A stretch of DNA of 64,000 nucleotides from NCBI RefSeq assembly GCF_002240355.1, contig NZ_CP016353.1, positions 5,743,001 to 5,807,000 of the forward strand. Direction: 5' to 3'. This document shows, in pieces, positions 50,562 through 60,383 of the stretch (its first letter is position 1; each line of letters opens with the position of its first letter). The DNA comes from Prauserella marina (GTDB lineage Bacteria > Actinomycetota > Actinomycetes > Mycobacteriales > Pseudonocardiaceae). The translations under genes were made by a program, and so were the position numbers. The notes under the pieces are model-generated. The model made no database searches and was not told the origin of the DNA. It saw nothing but the letters and a program-made list of their open reading frames with translations.

Positions 50562-50834
50562 GTGAGCGACACGAAAAGCGGCAACGCGGAGCTCGGATAC
50601 GAGCAGGCCCGCGACGAGCTGATCGAAGTGGTCAAGGGGCTTGAGGCCGGAGGTCTCTCGCTTGAGGAATCACTCGCGCTGTGGGAGAAGGGCGAACGGC
50701 TCGCGAAATTGTGCGAGCAACATCTCGAAGGCGCACGTGAGCGAATCGAGGCCGCGCTGGCTACGGTGGAGGACGCGCCGGACGCCGAGAACACCGAGGA
50801 TGCTGACGGCCCCGCCGGTGAGCCTTCGAGGTGA
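50562..50834 (+). CDS. xseB: Exodeoxyribonuclease VII small subunit
   Basis: A 90-residue Xse[40 protein letters not shown] and [15 protein letters not shown] are the conserved helices that bind the XseA coiled coil. GTG start. The C-terminal tail is acidic. Length fits the family. Downstream of xseA and one unknown ORF. Confidence 0.93.
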   Translation: MSDTKSGNAELGYEQARDELIEVVKGLEAGGLSLEESLALWEKGERLAKLCEQHLEGARERIEAALATVEDAPDAENTEDADGPAGEPSR

Positions 50835-50892
50835 CGTCCACGGGTGCAGTGCGAGCTTCGGGCTCGCGCGAACCGCAATGCAAGGTGACGCC

Positions 50893-51981
50893 ATGTCGCA
50901 CGACGCCGCCCAGGAGGCACCCATGACCGCCGCCAGCCAGCCAGCCGACTCCACGGCGCACGGGGAAACCCCCGATCGCAACCTCGCGATGGAGTTGGTC
51001 AGGGTCACCGAGGCGGCGGCGATGGCCGCCGGCCGCTGGGTCGGCAGGGGAGAGAAGATCGGCGGCGACGGCGCGGCCGTCGACGCGATGCGCCAGCTCA
51101 TCGGCACGGTGAGCATGCGGGGCGTCGTCGTGATCGGTGAGGGCGAGAAGGACGAGGCGCCCATGCTGTTCAACGGCGAGGAGGTCGGCAACGGCGACGG
51201 TCCCGAGTGCGACGTCGCGGTCGATCCCATCGACGGTACGACGCTCATGTCGAAGGGCATGCCCAACGCGCTCGCGGTGCTCGCCGTCGCTGAACGCGGC
51301 GCGATGTTCGACCCCTCCGCCGTGTTCTACATGGAAAAGCTCGCTGTCGGCCCCGAGGCGGCAGGCAGCGTCGATCTTTCGGCGCCGATCGCCGAGAACA
51401 TCCGCAGGGTCGCGAAGGCAAAGCACAGCGGTGTTTCCGACGTGACGGTCTGCATTCTCGACCGGCCCCGGCACGAGAGTCTTGTCCGCGAGGTGAGAGA
51501 GGCCGGGGCGAGGATCAGGTTCATCAGCGACGGTGACGTCGCCGGTGCGATCGCCGCCGCCCGGCCGACGACGGGTGTCGACATGCTGCTCGGCATCGGT
51601 GGTACGCCCGAAGGCATCATCGCCGCGTGCGCGATGAAGTGCCTCGGCGGCGAACTGCAAGGCCGGTTGTGGCCGAAGGACGACGCGGAGCGGCGGAAGG
51701 CGCTCGACGCGGGCCATGACCTCGACCGCGTACTGAACACCGACGACCTCGTGCGCGGGGACAACGTCTTCTTCTGCGCCACCGGGGTCACCGACGGCGA
51801 CCTGCTTCGCGGTGTGCACTACCGGGCCGGTGGCGCGACGACCCAGTCGATCGTGATGCGCTCGAAGTCGGGAACCGTGCGGATGATCGACGGCTATCAC
51901 CGGCTCACCAAGCTGCGTTCCTATTCCTCGGTGGACTTCGGAAGCGACTCCGCCGACAACGCCGTTCCACCGCTGCCCTGA
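50893..51981 (+). CDS. glpX: Fructose-1,6-bisphosphatase class II
   Basis: Gluconeogenic phosphatase converting fructose-1,6-bisphosphate to fructose-6-phosphate, 362 residues from ATG 50893 (AAGGTGA upstream); a second ATG ten codons on is possible. Motifs: [33 protein letters not shown] (metal site), [16 protein letters not shown] and [17 protein letters not shown]. In mycobacteria GlpX is the main FBPase. It overlaps the start of a secreted protease gene (TGATG). Confidence 0.95.
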   Translation: MSHDAAQEAPMTAASQPADSTAHGETPDRNLAMELVRVTEAAAMAAGRWVGRGEKIGGDGAAVDAMRQLIGTVSMRGVVVIGEGEKDEAPMLFNGEEVGNGDGPECDVAVDPIDGTTLMSKGMPNALAVLAVAERGAMFDPSAVFYMEKLAVGPEAAGSVDLSAPIAENIRRVAKAKHSGVSDVTVCILDRPRHESLVREVREAGARIRFISDGDVAGAIAAARPTTGVDMLLGIGGTPEGIIAACAMKCLGGELQGRLWPKDDAERRKALDAGHDLDRVLNTDDLVRGDNVFFCATGVTDGDLLRGVHYRAGGATTQSIVMRSKSGTVRMIDGYHRLTKLRSYSSVDFGSDSADNAVPPLP

Positions 51982-52751
51982 TGCGATCTGTTTCCACAAG
52001 GGCCCGCCTTGCGGGGGTCTTGGCCGCCGTCCTGACCATGCTCGGTATCACCGCCGGTCAGGCAGCGGGGACGCAGCCGTTCATCGTCGGCGGCGGCGAC
52101 GCCGGGGAGCCCTACCCTTTCGTCGTCTCGCTCCAATTGGCCTCCGGTGAGCATTTCTGCGGCGGCGCGCTCGTCTCCGCCACCTGGGTCGTGACGGCGG
52201 CGCACTGTGTGCGGGGAAGGGTTCCCGACAAGGTTTCGGCCAGGATCGGCAGCAACGACAGAACCACGGGCGGCGAGCAGGCCAAGGTCGCGGAAATCGT
52301 GACGCATCCGGATTACGACCCTGACGGCGCCGGTGGCGACATCGCGCTCGTCCGGCTCGCCTCCCCCGCGAAGGCCGCGCCCATCGCGCTCGGCTCGGAC
52401 GCCCCTGTCGGTACAGCGACCAGGTTGCTCGGCTGGGGACAGACCTGCCCCGAGCGGGGTTGCGGCGAGAGTCCCGCCCGGTTGCGGCAACTCGACACGA
52501 GCATCGTCGACCCGGCAGGCTGCACGGGTACGTTCTCCGCCGCCGTCGAATTGTGCACAGGGAACCCTGAGGGCTCGAAGGGCGCGTGCTACGGCGATTC
52601 CGGCGGCCCGCAGATCACCAAGGCAGGCGAGCGGTGGCGGCTGCTCGGCGTGTCGAGCAGGCCGGGCAACGACGACTCCACGTGCGCGACCTCACCCTCG
52701 ATCTACACGTCGGCCTTCGCCTACGCGGACTGGATCGACCAGTACGTTTAG
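51981..52751 (+). CDS. Secreted trypsin-like serine protease (S1)
   Basis: A 256-residue S1 protease. Signal peptide 1-30 (RARLAGVLAAVLTMLGITAG, then QAAG). Activation-type start IVGGGDAGEPYPF with no long propeptide. Catalytic triad: H75 (VTAAHCV), D120 (GGDIALVRL), S207 (CYGDSGGPQ). Cysteines 60/76, and others near 156-161, 181-192 and 203, suggest disulfides. The ATG overlaps the glpX stop, an odd pairing for an exported protease. Residue 201 region (GSKGACYGDSGG) has no Asp at the trypsin S1 pocket position that I can assign with confidence. Confidence 0.88.
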   Translation: MRSVSTRARLAGVLAAVLTMLGITAGQAAGTQPFIVGGGDAGEPYPFVVSLQLASGEHFCGGALVSATWVVTAAHCVRGRVPDKVSARIGSNDRTTGGEQAKVAEIVTHPDYDPDGAGGDIALVRLASPAKAAPIALGSDAPVGTATRLLGWGQTCPERGCGESPARLRQLDTSIVDPAGCTGTFSAAVELCTGNPEGSKGACYGDSGGPQITKAGERWRLLGVSSRPGNDDSTCATSPSIYTSAFAYADWIDQYV

Positions 52752-52764
52752 CGCTTTGCCTCTC

Positions 52765-53763
52765 CTATTCGGCGTTGCTTGAGTGGCCGGGGAAGAGGTG
52801 TGCGTCGGGGTTGAGAGCGACGGCGATGTTGTTGATCGCCGTCGCCGCCTCGCCGAACCCGGTGGCGATGAGCTTGACCTTGCCGGGATAGGAGACGACG
52901 TCGCCTGCCGCGTAGACGCGGTGCCTCGCGGTGGCCATGGTGGAGTCGACGTCGATGGCCCTTCGCTCGATCTTGAGACCCCAGTTCTCGATCGGACCGA
53001 GGTCGGCGGTGAATCCGAGCGCCGCGACGACGGCCTGTGCGGGAAGCACCAGCGAATCGCCGCCCTTGACGTCGAGCGCGATTTCGGCGAGCCCACCTTC
53101 GGCGTCTTCCCTGAGCGCGGTGACCTCGGCGTCGGTGATGATCCGCACCCCTGCCTCACGGGCCTCCTTCACGATGGATTCGGCGGCCCTGAACCGCGAT
53201 CTGCGGTGCACGAGTGCCACGCTCGCCGCGATCGGCTTGAGCGCGAGTACCCAGTCGAACGCGGAATCGCCGCCTCCGACGACGACCACGTGCTGATCCC
53301 TGTGCACGTCGAGCGCGGGAACGAAGTGCACGAGTCCCTTGCCGAGCCAGCCGTCGCCTGCCGGAAGCGGGCGCGGGGTGAACTCACCGATGCCTGCCGT
53401 GATGAGGACGGCGCCCGCTCGCACGACGTCTCCGCCGTCGAGGGTCATCCGCAACGGCCGGTCCTCGTCGGCCACTTCCTCAAGCGAGACGGCCTTGCGG
53501 CCAAGCAGATAGACCGGGTTCCACGGAGCGGCCTGCTCGACAAGCCCCTTGATCAGGTCGCGGCCTCGCACGGCGGGGAAACCACCGACGTCGTAGATCA
53601 TCTTCTCCGGATACATGGCGGTGACCTGACCGCCGGTTTCGGGTAACGAGTCGACGATGGCCATGGAGAGGCCACGGAATCCCGCGTAGTACGCGGCGAA
53701 CAACCCGGTCGGTCCCGCGCCGACGACGAGTACGTCGACCGACATTTCCTCGGGCGAGCCCAT
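52765..53763 (-). CDS. Ferredoxin/thioredoxin reductase-like NAD(P)H oxidoreductase
   Basis: A 332-residue flavoprotein of the YumC type (ferredoxin-NADP reductase type 2). FAD site [18 protein letters not shown] near residue 10, NADPH site [18 protein letters not shown] near 160 and [31 protein letters not shown] near 280. The redox-active CxxC of thioredoxin reductases is absent, which favours FNR type 2. Start ATG 53763; a much longer frame upstream is the antisense of fumC. It converges on the protease gene. Confidence 0.88.
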   Translation of the reverse strand: MGSPEEMSVDVLVVGAGPTGLFAAYYAGFRGLSMAIVDSLPETGGQVTAMYPEKMIYDVGGFPAVRGRDLIKGLVEQAAPWNPVYLLGRKAVSLEEVADEDRPLRMTLDGGDVVRAGAVLITAGIGEFTPRPLPAGDGWLGKGLVHFVPALDVHRDQHVVVVGGGDSAFDWVLALKPIAASVALVHRRSRFRAAESIVKEAREAGVRIITDAEVTALREDAEGGLAEIALDVKGGDSLVLPAQAVVAALGFTADLGPIENWGLKIERRAIDVDSTMATARHRVYAAGDVVSYPGKVKLIATGFGEAATAINNIAVALNPDAHLFPGHSSNAE

Positions 53764-53868
53764 TGGCTCACCGCCCTTCCGCCAGTGGTGGGTGGTGGCA
53801 GTCTCGGTGCCGATCTTAGTGCCGAAGGACACTCGGCGGGCGGCGTCGCGCTGCGCCAAACTGGCGTT

Positions 53869-55266
53869 ATGGCAGAACAGGAATTCCGGATCGAGCACGA
53901 CACGATGGGCGAGGTCAAGGTTCCCGTCGACGCGCTCTACCGGGCGCAGACCCAGCGTGCCGTCGAGAACTTCCCCATCTCTGGCCGTGGCCTCGAACGT
54001 TCCCAGATTCGCGCGCTCGGCCTGCTGAAGGCCGCCACGGCCAGGGTCAACGCCAGGCTGGGAGTGCTCGAAGCCGAGATCGCATCGGCCATCGCGGCGG
54101 CAGCCGACGAGGTCGCCGACGGCGTTCACGACGAACACTTCCCCATCGACGTCTTCCAGACGGGCTCCGGTACCTCGTCGAACATGAACGCCAACGAGGT
54201 GATCGCGACGCTCGCCTCGCGCTCGCTCGGGCGTGACGTGCACCCCAACGATCACGTCAACGCCTCGCAGTCGTCCAACGACACGTTCCCGACCACCATC
54301 CACGTCGCGGCGACGGAAGCGGTGCTCACCGATGTGGTGCCCGCGCTCGACCATCTGGCGAGCACCATCGAGAAGCGGGCCGGCGAGTGGAAGGACGTCG
54401 TGAAATCGGGCCGCACCCACCTCATGGACGCCGTTCCCGTGACGCTCGGCCAGGAGGCCGGCGCCTGGGCTGCTCAGGTGCGGTTCGGCATCGAGCGGCT
54501 GCGCAGCGGACTTCCCAGGCTCGGCGAACTGCCCATCGGCGGCACGGCGGTCGGCTCGGGGCTCAACGCGCCTGCCGGGTTCGGTTCGGCGGTTGCCGGT
54601 GAGCTCGCGAAGGTCACCGGCTTGCCGCTCACCGAGGCCCGCGATCACTTCGAGGCCCAGGCGACACAGGACGGCATCGTCGAGACCTCGGGGCACCTTC
54701 GTACCGTCGCCGTGTCCCTGAACAAGATCGCCAACGACGTGCGCTGGCTCGGCTCCGGCCCGCGTACCGGACTCGCCGAACTGGCTCTTCCCGATCTCCA
54801 GCCGGGGTCGTCGATCATGCCCGGCAAGGTCAACCCCGTGATCCCCGAGGCGACTCTCCAGGTGGTCGCGCAGGTCATCGGCAACGACGCCGCCGTGGCG
54901 TTCGCCGGAGCGCAGGGCAACTTCCAGCTCAACGTCAACCTCCCCGTGATCGCCCGCAACGTGCTGGAGTCGGCACGGTTGCTCGCCGCGGTGTCGCGTC
55001 TGCTCGCCGACAAGGTGTTCGCCGGAGTGACGGTCAACGTGGAGCGGACGAAGGCTTACGCGGAGGGTTCACCTTCGATCGTGACCCCGCTCAACGCCTA
55101 CCTCGGCTACGAGGAGGCGGCCGCCGTCGCCAAGCAGGCGCTCAACGAGCTCAAGACCATTCGCGAGGTCGTCATCGAAAGGGGCCACGTGCGCGATGGC
55201 AAGCTCACCGAGCAGCAGCTCGACGAGGCCCTCGACGTGCTGCGCATGGCGAACGGAGGCAAGTAG
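53869..55266 (+). CDS. fumC: Fumarate hydratase class II
   Basis: TCA-cycle fumarase, 465 residues. [16 protein letters not shown] (near 102), [18 protein letters not shown] (near 126), [18 protein letters not shown] and the superfamily signature [15 protein letters not shown] (near 320) are all present. No Shine-Dalgarno precedes the ATG, so it may be leaderless. Divergent from the FNR-like gene by 105 bases. GlpX and fumarase are neighbours in M. tuberculosis too (Rv1099c/Rv1098c). Confidence 0.95.
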   Translation: MAEQEFRIEHDTMGEVKVPVDALYRAQTQRAVENFPISGRGLERSQIRALGLLKAATARVNARLGVLEAEIASAIAAAADEVADGVHDEHFPIDVFQTGSGTSSNMNANEVIATLASRSLGRDVHPNDHVNASQSSNDTFPTTIHVAATEAVLTDVVPALDHLASTIEKRAGEWKDVVKSGRTHLMDAVPVTLGQEAGAWAAQVRFGIERLRSGLPRLGELPIGGTAVGSGLNAPAGFGSAVAGELAKVTGLPLTEARDHFEAQATQDGIVETSGHLRTVAVSLNKIANDVRWLGSGPRTGLAELALPDLQPGSSIMPGKVNPVIPEATLQVVAQVIGNDAAVAFAGAQGNFQLNVNLPVIARNVLESARLLAAVSRLLADKVFAGVTVNVERTKAYAEGSPSIVTPLNAYLGYEEAAAVAKQALNELKTIREVVIERGHVRDGKLTEQQLDEALDVLRMANGGK

Positions 55267-55268
55267 GT

Positions 55269-56294
55269 TCATCTCCTCCTGAGCGCCGACTCGGCGATGG
55301 AGGGCGGCAGGTAGTCGGCGTCGAGCGGGTTGAGGTCGGTTCCCGGTGGCACGATTCGGTCGATCCGGTCGAGTACGTCTGCTTCGAGCACCAGATCGCT
55401 GCCCGCCACGAGGTCGGTGAGCTGAGCCATCGTGCGGGGGCCGATGATCGCCGACGTCACGGCGGGATGGGCCCTGACGAAGGCGAGCGCGACGTGTGTC
55501 AGCGGCCTTCCGATGTCAGCGGCCAGCTTCCGCAGCTCGCCGACGGCTTCGAGTTTGCATGCGTTCGCCGGCAGCGCGGGATCGAACTTGTGTCGCTGCA
55601 CGGTGCGCCGCCCCTCGGTCAGGTCGACGTCGGCGGCCCGTTCGTAGCGTCCCGACAACCAGCCGCTCGCGAGCGGGCTCCAGGTCAGCACACCCATGCC
55701 GTAGCGGTGGGCGGTCGGCAGGACGGCGGCTTCGGCTGCCCTGTTGAGAATGGAGTAGGGCGGCTGCTCGGTGCGTAGCCGCACGTGTCCCCAGCGCTGC
55801 GCCGTCCACTGTGCCTCGACGATGTGCTCGGCCGGAAAAACCGAGGAGCCGATTGCCCTCACCTTTCCGGCTCTGACCAGATCGGACAGTACGGAAAGCG
55901 ACTCCTCGACGTCGGTCGCCGGATCGGGCCGGTGCAGTTGGTACAGGTCGAGATAATCGGTGTCCAGCCTGCGAAGGCTGTCCTCGACGGCGCGCGTGAT
56001 CCAGCGCCGGGAGTTGCCGCGCCGATTGTCGTCCTCGCCCATCGGGAAGTGCACTTTGGACGCGAGCACGATGTCGTCGCGGCGTCCCTTGAGCGCCTTG
56101 CCGACGATGATCTCGCTCTCGCCGTCCGAGTACATGTCGGCGGTGTCGACGAAGTTGATGCCCGCGTCGAGGGCGGCGTGCACGATGCGTACCGCCTCGT
56201 CGTGATCGGCCGTTCCCCACGCGCCGAGCATCATCGTGCCGAAGCAGTACTCGCTGACCGAGATGCCGGTGCCGCCCAGAATCCGCCTGCGCAT
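55269..56294 (-). CDS. Aldo/keto reductase
   Basis: A 341-residue AKR of the YghZ/Tas-like group, reducing carbonyls with NADPH in a TIM barrel. Active-site residues appear in NFVDTADMYSDGESE (Asp, Tyr), VLASKVHF (Lys) and LYQLHRPD (His). Cofactor segment SAIIGPRTMAQLTDLV. I start at ATG 56294 (MRRRILGGTGISVSEYCFGT); the 48 codons upstream have no likeness. Divergent from the XRE regulator, whose operator may control both. Confidence 0.88.
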   Translation of the reverse strand: MRRRILGGTGISVSEYCFGTMMLGAWGTADHDEAVRIVHAALDAGINFVDTADMYSDGESEIIVGKALKGRRDDIVLASKVHFPMGEDDNRRGNSRRWITRAVEDSLRRLDTDYLDLYQLHRPDPATDVEESLSVLSDLVRAGKVRAIGSSVFPAEHIVEAQWTAQRWGHVRLRTEQPPYSILNRAAEAAVLPTAHRYGMGVLTWSPLASGWLSGRYERAADVDLTEGRRTVQRHKFDPALPANACKLEAVGELRKLAADIGRPLTHVALAFVRAHPAVTSAIIGPRTMAQLTDLVAGSDLVLEADVLDRIDRIVPPGTDLNPLDADYLPPSIAESALRRR

Positions 56295-56372
56295 CGTGTG
56301 CCTCACTTTCGTTGGCCGTTGTCTCCCCCCGACGATCACCGGCCGAAGGGTGCGGCCACCAGGACCCGCGTT

Positions 56373-56395
56373 ACCTGGGTTTGCCAGTACCAGGT
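56373..56395. promoter_or_regulatory. Inverted repeat between aldo/keto reductase and XRE regulator
   Basis: ACCTGG (56373-56378) and CCAGGT (56390-56395) are inverted with 11 bases between, centred 44 bases before the regulator ATG and about 90 before the reductase ATG. Plausible binding site for the helix-turn-helix protein. Confidence 0.45.
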
Positions 56396-56427
56396 TGCGG
56401 CGTCCAGGAGAGGGCAGACTGGTCGAC

Positions 56428-57336
56428 ATGGAAAGCACCTCGGATCCGTGGCGGGACCTCGGTGGGTTCCTGCGGTCACGCAGGGGCGCGCTCGATCCCG
56501 AGACGTTCGGCCTGCCTCGCGGACCTTCCCGGCGCAGGGTTCCCGGCCTGCGCAGGGAAGAACTGGCGCAGCTCGCCGGTGTGAGCGTCGACTACTACAC
56601 GCGGCTGGAGCAGGGGCGCGCGCGCAACGTGTCCGACAGCGTGCTCGACGCGCTGTCGTCGGCGTTGCGGCTCAATGCCGACGAGGACACCTACCTGCGC
56701 AATCTCGCGGCACCGAAGCGGAGGAAGCCACGAGCACGGAAGCCGGACCGCGTCAGCCCACGGCTGCGCTGGCTGCTCGATTCGATGCCCGGTGTACCCG
56801 CGATGGTGCTCAACCGCCGGTGCGACGTGCTCGCGTGGAATCCGCTGTGCGCGGCGATCGCGTTCGACTTCGCGACGATCCCGCCTGCCGAGCGCAACAT
56901 TCCCCGGTTGTTCTTCCTCGACGAGGACGACTCGCGGGCCTTGCATCCCGAGTGGGACAAGGTCGTCAAGGAACTCGTCGGCAACCTGCGCGCCGCGGCT
57001 GGGCACGATCCCACTGATCCCGAGCTGGCGAGCCTCGTCGGCGAACTGTCCCTCCGTAGCGAGACCTTCCGGAAACTGTGGGCGGCCCAGTCGGTTCAGG
57101 AAAAGACCGAGGGCATCAAGCACATCAGAAACCCGGTCGTCGGCGATCTGCTACTGCACTACCAGACCCTGCACGTGGCAGCGGCGTCGTCGGCGTCGTC
57201 AGAAGCAACACAGGGTCTCGTCGTCTACACGGCGGAACCTGGCTCGGAGACGGAACGCAATCTCGGACTGCTGGCGAGCTGGGTGGCCGGAACCGAGAGA
57301 ACGGCGCGACACCTTGACGCTAGTTCAGTTCGATGA
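56428..57336 (+). CDS. XRE-family regulator with MmyB-like ligand domain
   Basis: A 302-residue transcription factor. Helix-turn-helix at 30-85: RRVPGLRREELAQLAGVSVD, YYTRLEQGRARNVSDSVLDAL. The C-terminal MmyB-like domain (about 110-290) has PAMVLNRRCDVLAWNPLCAAI and NIPRLFFLDEDDSRALHPEW, followed by HYQTLHVAAASSASSEATQGLVVYTAEPGSE-type sequence, read here in parts. In streptomycetes such genes usually sit divergent from an oxidoreductase they control, as here with the aldo/keto reductase. The ligand may be a fatty acid-like molecule. Confidence 0.87.
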   Translation: MESTSDPWRDLGGFLRSRRGALDPETFGLPRGPSRRRVPGLRREELAQLAGVSVDYYTRLEQGRARNVSDSVLDALSSALRLNADEDTYLRNLAAPKRRKPRARKPDRVSPRLRWLLDSMPGVPAMVLNRRCDVLAWNPLCAAIAFDFATIPPAERNIPRLFFLDEDDSRALHPEWDKVVKELVGNLRAAAGHDPTDPELASLVGELSLRSETFRKLWAAQSVQEKTEGIKHIRNPVVGDLLLHYQTLHVAAASSASSEATQGLVVYTAEPGSETERNLGLLASWVAGTERTARHLDASSVR

Positions 57337-57895
57337 GCTGTTTCGCCACCTCTTTGGCATTGCCGACGGCACCGGGAACGACACCGAGCGAAGCGGTGAC
57401 CGTCGCGCCTTCGAGTAGCAGCAGCACCGACGTCGCGATCTTGCGCGGATTTCGGATGCCCGCCTCCCTCGCGAGGGTGCGCAGGTAGTCGAGCAGCCAC
57501 TGTTTCTGCTCGCGGATCACCTCGCGTCCGGGATGTCCCGCGTCGGGGAGTTCGGCCTGAGCGTTGACGAAAGCACACCCGCGGGGGTTCTCGGTCGCCA
57601 TCCACTCCTCCAGCGCGTCGAACACGAGCAGCAACCGGCGGGTCGGCGTCATCCGGGTCCGCTGCTCGACCACGCGTACCACGTGTTCCCGCCATCGCTC
57701 GTCCCTGCGCCGAAGGTACTGCGCGATCAGCGCGTCCTTCGAGCCGAACCGGTCGTACAGAGTCTTCTTGGTGACGTTCGCCTCGTTCGCGATCGCCTCG
57801 ACCCCGACAGCGTGAATTCCGTTGTCGTAGAACAGTTTTCCGGCGACTTCGAGCACTCGCTCGGCCGCTGGCGTCAATGTCATCTCCTCCGGCAC
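57320..57895 (-). CDS. TetR-family regulator
   Basis: A 191-residue repressor. Helix-turn-helix: AERVLEVAGKLFYDNGIHAV, GVEAIANEANVTKKTLYDRF, GSKDALIAQYLRRRDERW. A ligand domain fills the rest (FVNAQAELPDAGHPGREVIRE). It is divergent from a DMT-type exporter, with two palindromes between, so it likely represses the exporter until an inducer binds. Its 3' end overlaps the convergent XRE gene by 17 bases. Confidence 0.9.
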   Translation of the reverse strand: MPEEMTLTPAAERVLEVAGKLFYDNGIHAVGVEAIANEANVTKKTLYDRFGSKDALIAQYLRRRDERWREHVVRVVEQRTRMTPTRRLLLVFDALEEWMATENPRGCAFVNAQAELPDAGHPGREVIREQKQWLLDYLRTLAREAGIRNPRKIATSVLLLLEGATVTASLGVVPGAVGNAKEVAKQLIELN

Positions 57896-57905
57896 CCCTT
57901 GACGG

Positions 57906-57951
57906 TATACCGATCGGTTTAGTATGTCTAGTGACTATACCGACCGGTATA
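57906..57951. promoter_or_regulatory. Twin TetR operators TATACCG-N2-CGGTATA
   Basis: TATACCGACCGGTATA (57936-57951) has perfect 7-base arms; TATACCGATCGGTTTA (57906-57921) has one arm mismatch. Centres are 30 bases apart, about three helical turns, on the same face. TTGACG at 57899 may be the exporter's -35 box, placing the operators over the promoter. Confidence 0.8.
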
Positions 57952-57964
57952 CCTAGGAGGTGAG

Positions 57965-58945
57965 ATGAGCAGGGACACCCTCATCGGCACGGGATTCGTG
58001 CTGACCTGGAGTTCGGGTTTCATCGGCTCGACACTCGCGACCGCGCACGCGAGCGCGTTCACACTCCTGCTGTGGCGTTTCCTCGTCGTGGTCGCGCTGC
58101 TCGCGGTGTGGTGGCTCGTGTGGCACCGGCGCAGACTGCCGGTGAGGGCGGTCGGAATCCACGGTCTTGTCGGTCTGCTGTCACAGGGCGTGTTCCTTTT
58201 CGGCGTCGTGTGGTCGGCCCAGCTCGGTGTCCCGGCCGGAATCGCCGCGCTGATCGCCGCCGTGCAGCCCATCGCGACGGCGACGCTGTCGGGCCCGCTG
58301 CTCGGCGAACGAACATCACCGACACAGTGGGCAGGTCTCGCGCTCGGCATCGCCGGAGTCGCGCTCGTCGTCAGCGGGGACCTCGGCGGCGCCGGCGCGG
58401 CACCACCGCTGGCCTACGCGCTGCCCGTACTGGCCATGGCCGGTCTCGTCGCGGGTACCTTCGTCGAGCGCAAGGCTCCCCCACTGCCGATGGCCGACTC
58501 GATGCTGATCCACGCCGCCACCAGCACGGTCGTGTTCGGCGCCATCGCGGTCACCACGTCCACCGTGGCACCTCCCGCCGACGGCGGGTTCTGGGTCGCC
58601 GTCTCGATCGTCGTCGTGCTCGCCCACCTGGGCGGATACGGCTTCTACTGGCTCAACGTGCGCCGGAAGTCGGTCAACCACACGTCGACACTGCTCTACC
58701 TGACCCCGCCGACCACGATGGTGTTCGGCTACCTGCTCTTCGGCGAGCAACTCGGCGCGCTCTCCCTCGCCGGTCTCGTCGTGTGCCTCGTCGCCGTGCT
58801 GCTCGCGATCCGTTCGACACGCGAAATGTCGGTACCTCGCGAGATGATGGCGGCATGCTCCTCACCGACGTCGTCGACGGTTCAGCCGCTGTCGGCGCGA
58901 CCAGGTCACGAAAGGCCAAGGTCGCCGTCCTCGTCGAGCTGCTGA
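57965..58945 (+). CDS. EamA/DMT-family transporter
   Basis: A 326-residue inner-membrane carrier with about ten helices in two EamA repeats: LIGTGFVLTWSSGFIGSTL then FTLLLWRFLVVVALLAVW, and later YLTPPTTMVFGYLLFGEQLG. AGGAGGTGAG directly precedes the ATG. Probably exports a metabolite or drug under control of the divergent TetR. The last 30 residues are hydrophilic and overlap the DNA ligase gene by 91 bases. Confidence 0.88.
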   Translation: MSRDTLIGTGFVLTWSSGFIGSTLATAHASAFTLLLWRFLVVVALLAVWWLVWHRRRLPVRAVGIHGLVGLLSQGVFLFGVVWSAQLGVPAGIAALIAAVQPIATATLSGPLLGERTSPTQWAGLALGIAGVALVVSGDLGGAGAAPPLAYALPVLAMAGLVAGTFVERKAPPLPMADSMLIHAATSTVVFGAIAVTTSTVAPPADGGFWVAVSIVVVLAHLGGYGFYWLNVRRKSVNHTSTLLYLTPPTTMVFGYLLFGEQLGALSLAGLVVCLVAVLLAIRSTREMSVPREMMAACSSPTSSTVQPLSARPGHERPRSPSSSSC

Positions 58946-60366
58946 GAGCGGCGCGAGCCGAAGAGCTCGCGGCGACCGTGGCTTTCCTCACCGGAACGCT
59001 CAGGCAGGGGCGGATCGGCACCGGCTGGCGAACGCTGTCCGAGTTGCGGGTCGAACCGGCGGCGGAACCACGGCTGACCGTCGCGGAGGTCGACACCGCG
59101 CTGGACACCGTTTCCAGGCTTTCCGGGAGCGGTTCGGCAGCGAGGCACGCCGAGGTACTGAGCACGTTGCTGGCCGGTGCGACGAAAGCGGAGCAGGACT
59201 TTCTTTTTCGTTTGCTCACCGGCGAGCTGAGACAGGGCGCGCTCGAAGGCGTCATGGTCGAGGCCATCGCCTCCGCCGCCTCGGTCCCCTCCGAAGCCGT
59301 GCGCAGGGCGTTCATGTTGTCCGGACGGCTGCCCTCCACGGCGAGCGCGGCGCTGCGCGGAGGGGTCGCCGCGCTCGCGGAGTTCCGGCTGGAGCTGGGA
59401 AGGCCGGTCAGGCCGATGCTCGCTTCCCCAGCCGAATCGCTGGCCGGTGCCGTCGCCGAACTGGGCGCCGTACTCGTCGAGTACAAAATGGACGGCGCGC
59501 GGATACAGGTGCACAAATCCGGCGACGAGGTACGCGTGTTCACGAGGACGTTGCGGGACATCACCGCGCACGTCGGCGACCTCACCGAACTCGTCCGCGC
59601 GCTGCCGTGCACATCGGCGGTACTCGACGGGGAAACGCTCGCGCTGACCGACGATGGCAGGCCACGCCCTTTTCAGGAAACGATGTCCCGCTTCGGCAGC
59701 ACTCGTGAGGAACAGGTCAAAGCCTTGCTGCTGCGTCCTTATTTCTTCGACTGCTTGCACCTCGACGGCGCCGATCTGCTCGACGCGCCGCTTCGGGAAC
59801 GCAACGCGGCGCTGCGCGGTGTCGCCGGCGAGTACCTGATGCCGGGAACGCTGGAACCCGAAGACCCGGAACCCATCCTCGCGGCCTCGCTGGAAACCGG
59901 GCACGAGGGAGTCGTGGTGAAAGCGCTCGATTCCCCTTACGCCGCGGGCAGAAGAGGCAAGGCGTGGCTCAAGGTCAAACCGGTCCATACGCTCGATCTG
60001 GTCGTGCTGGCGGCGGAATGGGGACACGGAAGGCGTACCGGCTACCTCTCGAACCTGCATCTCGGCGCCCGTGACCCCGATGGCGGGCCGCCGATCATGG
60101 TCGGCAAGACCTTCAAGGGACTCACCGACGAACTACTCGCGTGGCAAACCCGCGAGTTTCCGCTCATCGAAAGCCACAGGGACGACTGGACCGTCCACCT
60201 TCGACCCGAACTGGTCGTCGAAATCGAACTGGACGGTGTGCAGACCAGCACTCGCTACCAGGGAGGGGTCGCCTTGCGGTTCGCCCGCGTACTGCGGTAC
60301 CGCCCTGACAAGGACGCGGCCGAAGCCGACACCATCGACGCGGTACGTGCCATGCTCCGCGGCTGA
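58855..60366 (+). CDS. ligB: ATP-dependent DNA ligase, LigB type
   Basis: A 503-residue ligase. N-terminal DNA-binding domain 1-190 (LLTGELRQGALEGVMVEAIA); adenylation domain with motif I EYKMDGARIQVH, K211 being the AMP-accepting lysine; motif III-like FFDCLHLDG; motif IV HEGVVVKAL; motif V AWLKVKPVHTLDLVVLAAEW; OB-fold with KTFKGLTDELLAWQT. Close to mycobacterial LigB (Rv3062) in memory. It starts inside the exporter gene, 91 bases before its stop, in another frame. Backup ligase beside NAD-dependent LigA. Confidence 0.92.
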   Translation: MLLTDVVDGSAAVGATRSRKAKVAVLVELLRAARAEELAATVAFLTGTLRQGRIGTGWRTLSELRVEPAAEPRLTVAEVDTALDTVSRLSGSGSAARHAEVLSTLLAGATKAEQDFLFRLLTGELRQGALEGVMVEAIASAASVPSEAVRRAFMLSGRLPSTASAALRGGVAALAEFRLELGRPVRPMLASPAESLAGAVAELGAVLVEYKMDGARIQVHKSGDEVRVFTRTLRDITAHVGDLTELVRALPCTSAVLDGETLALTDDGRPRPFQETMSRFGSTREEQVKALLLRPYFFDCLHLDGADLLDAPLRERNAALRGVAGEYLMPGTLEPEDPEPILAASLETGHEGVVVKALDSPYAAGRRGKAWLKVKPVHTLDLVVLAAEWGHGRRTGYLSNLHLGARDPDGGPPIMVGKTFKGLTDELLAWQTREFPLIESHRDDWTVHLRPELVVEIELDGVQTSTRYQGGVALRFARVLRYRPDKDAAEADTIDAVRAMLRG

Positions 60367-60383
60367 CAGTTAGGGTCGGGGGC

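Noticed and set aside
52765-54696. Extending the FNR-like protein to 643 residues
   Set aside because: The upstream 310 codons are antisense to fumC and lack family likeness; the FAD-binding strand begins right after ATG 53763.
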